Shown here piece after piece: positions 5,404-5,752 of a stretch of DNA of 5,752 bases. Source of the stretch: Chloroflexota bacterium (lineage in GTDB: Bacteria > Chloroflexota > Dehalococcoidia > Lucifugimonadales > JADFKI01); NCBI GenBank assembly GCA_024648655.1, contig JAGGDZ010000316.1, positions 1 to 5,752 on the forward strand. Reading direction: 5' to 3'. The notes under the pieces are model-generated. The model was not told where the DNA came from and ran no database searches. It worked only from the letters and a program-made list of their open reading frames with translations. The translations under genes and the position numbers were made by a program. The first letter of the stretch is position 1. Each line of letters opens with the position of its first letter.

Positions 5404-5752
5404 GCGTGTGGCATAGCCCATGCCATCGGTTGCCTCTCGGCAATAGTGCGAAAGAAGGGTCAAATTCATCAACGGACTTGAACGCCTTATCGATCTTATT
5501 TTCAACTTGACGGCAATAGCGCTTGCTAAGCCAAACATAAGCAGCGGCTGATAGCCAGGCGCTCAAGCCGACACCTTCTTGACGGACTCACTCTTCGAAG
5601 AGGTCAACTTCCTTGCCGGGAATGCCTATCTGAATTTTAGCCATTGGATTGCACTGCCATTTTGGTATGCGATACAAGCATGTTAGGCGCAGTCATCCTG
5701 CAAGTCAGTTTGCCCGTGTCCTCGCAACTTCTACTATGCCGTCGTCCTGGCT
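5404..5752. other. Gene-poor right end of the window
   Basis: No gene can be supported in these 349 bases. On the minus strand one frame from ATG 5644 down to 5285 is open except for a single TGA at 5590-5588, but the lower part runs antisense to the Trm112-like gene and third positions show no coding bias. At the right edge the minus strand is open from 5752 to a TGA at 5707-5705 (tail SQDDGIVEVARTRAN) and the plus strand from ATG 5680 onward. Either could be the edge of a gene lying outside, but neither has a supporting ribosome site or terminator. TTGACGG occurs twice (5507, 5579) without matching -10 boxes. Confidence 0.6.
5408..5444 (+). other. Two successive hairpins after the Trm112-like gene
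   Basis: TGGCAT (5409-5414) pairs with ATGCCA (5420-5425) around AGCCC, extended by one G-T pair, and TTGCC (5430-5434) pairs with GGCAA (5439-5443) around TCTC. They start four bases after the stop codon. No T tract follows, so they are at best an mRNA 3' end structure rather than a clear terminator. Confidence 0.3.

Noticed and set aside
5705..5752. C-terminal end of a minus-strand gene at the right edge
   Set aside because: The 15 codons before the TGA at 5707-5705 are too few to recognise and no terminator follows; kept only as a remark.

Overview
The window looks like a piece of bacterial chromosome with moderate GC (about 50-67 % in the stretches I sampled). All confident genes are on the + strand and there is no mobile element. 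The two tRNAs have genomically encoded CCA ends, and the promoters are sigma70-like (TTGACA/TATAAT type). The glycyl-tRNA synthetase is the single-chain, dimeric (eukaryote/archaea-like) form rather than the alpha2beta2 form. These traits together with the gene mix (solitary Trm112-like protein, TlpA-like lipoprotein) would fit Chloroflexota (Dehalococcoidia/SAR202-like), but that is only an inference and the phylum is not proven by this window.

Layout. Positions 1-83 hold the apparent start of a leftward gene that runs off the edge, with its own promoter and a strong Shine-Dalgarno site. From about 136 a rightward promoter drives tRNA-Leu(GAG) and tRNA-Cys(GCA), closed by a strong intrinsic terminator at 380-411. 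A second promoter with an extended -10 at 436-444 drives the glycyl-tRNA synthetase gene (496-1839). It is followed after 48 and 18 bases by a protein with an Mrr-type winged-helix N-terminus and a divergent nuclease-like C-terminus (1888-2676) and by an SbcD/Mre11-type nuclease (2695-3924). After a 92-base gap with a short leader-like ORF comes a thioredoxin-fold lipoprotein of the TlpA/ResA type (4017-4577), then a four-helix CopD-like membrane protein (4653-5150), then a 60-residue Trm112-type zinc-ribbon protein (5221-5403). The last 349 bases have no gene I can support.

How the parts fit. The first third is translation: two tRNAs and an aminoacyl-tRNA synthetase under two promoters with near-identical -10 surroundings. 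The middle is DNA processing: a two-gene pair of a putative DNA-binding nuclease-like protein and an SbcD without its usual partner SbcC. It is the most interesting part of the window and a candidate for an undescribed repair or defence pair. The last third is envelope redox/metal handling (TlpA-like plus CopD-like) and a probable methyltransferase-activating subunit.
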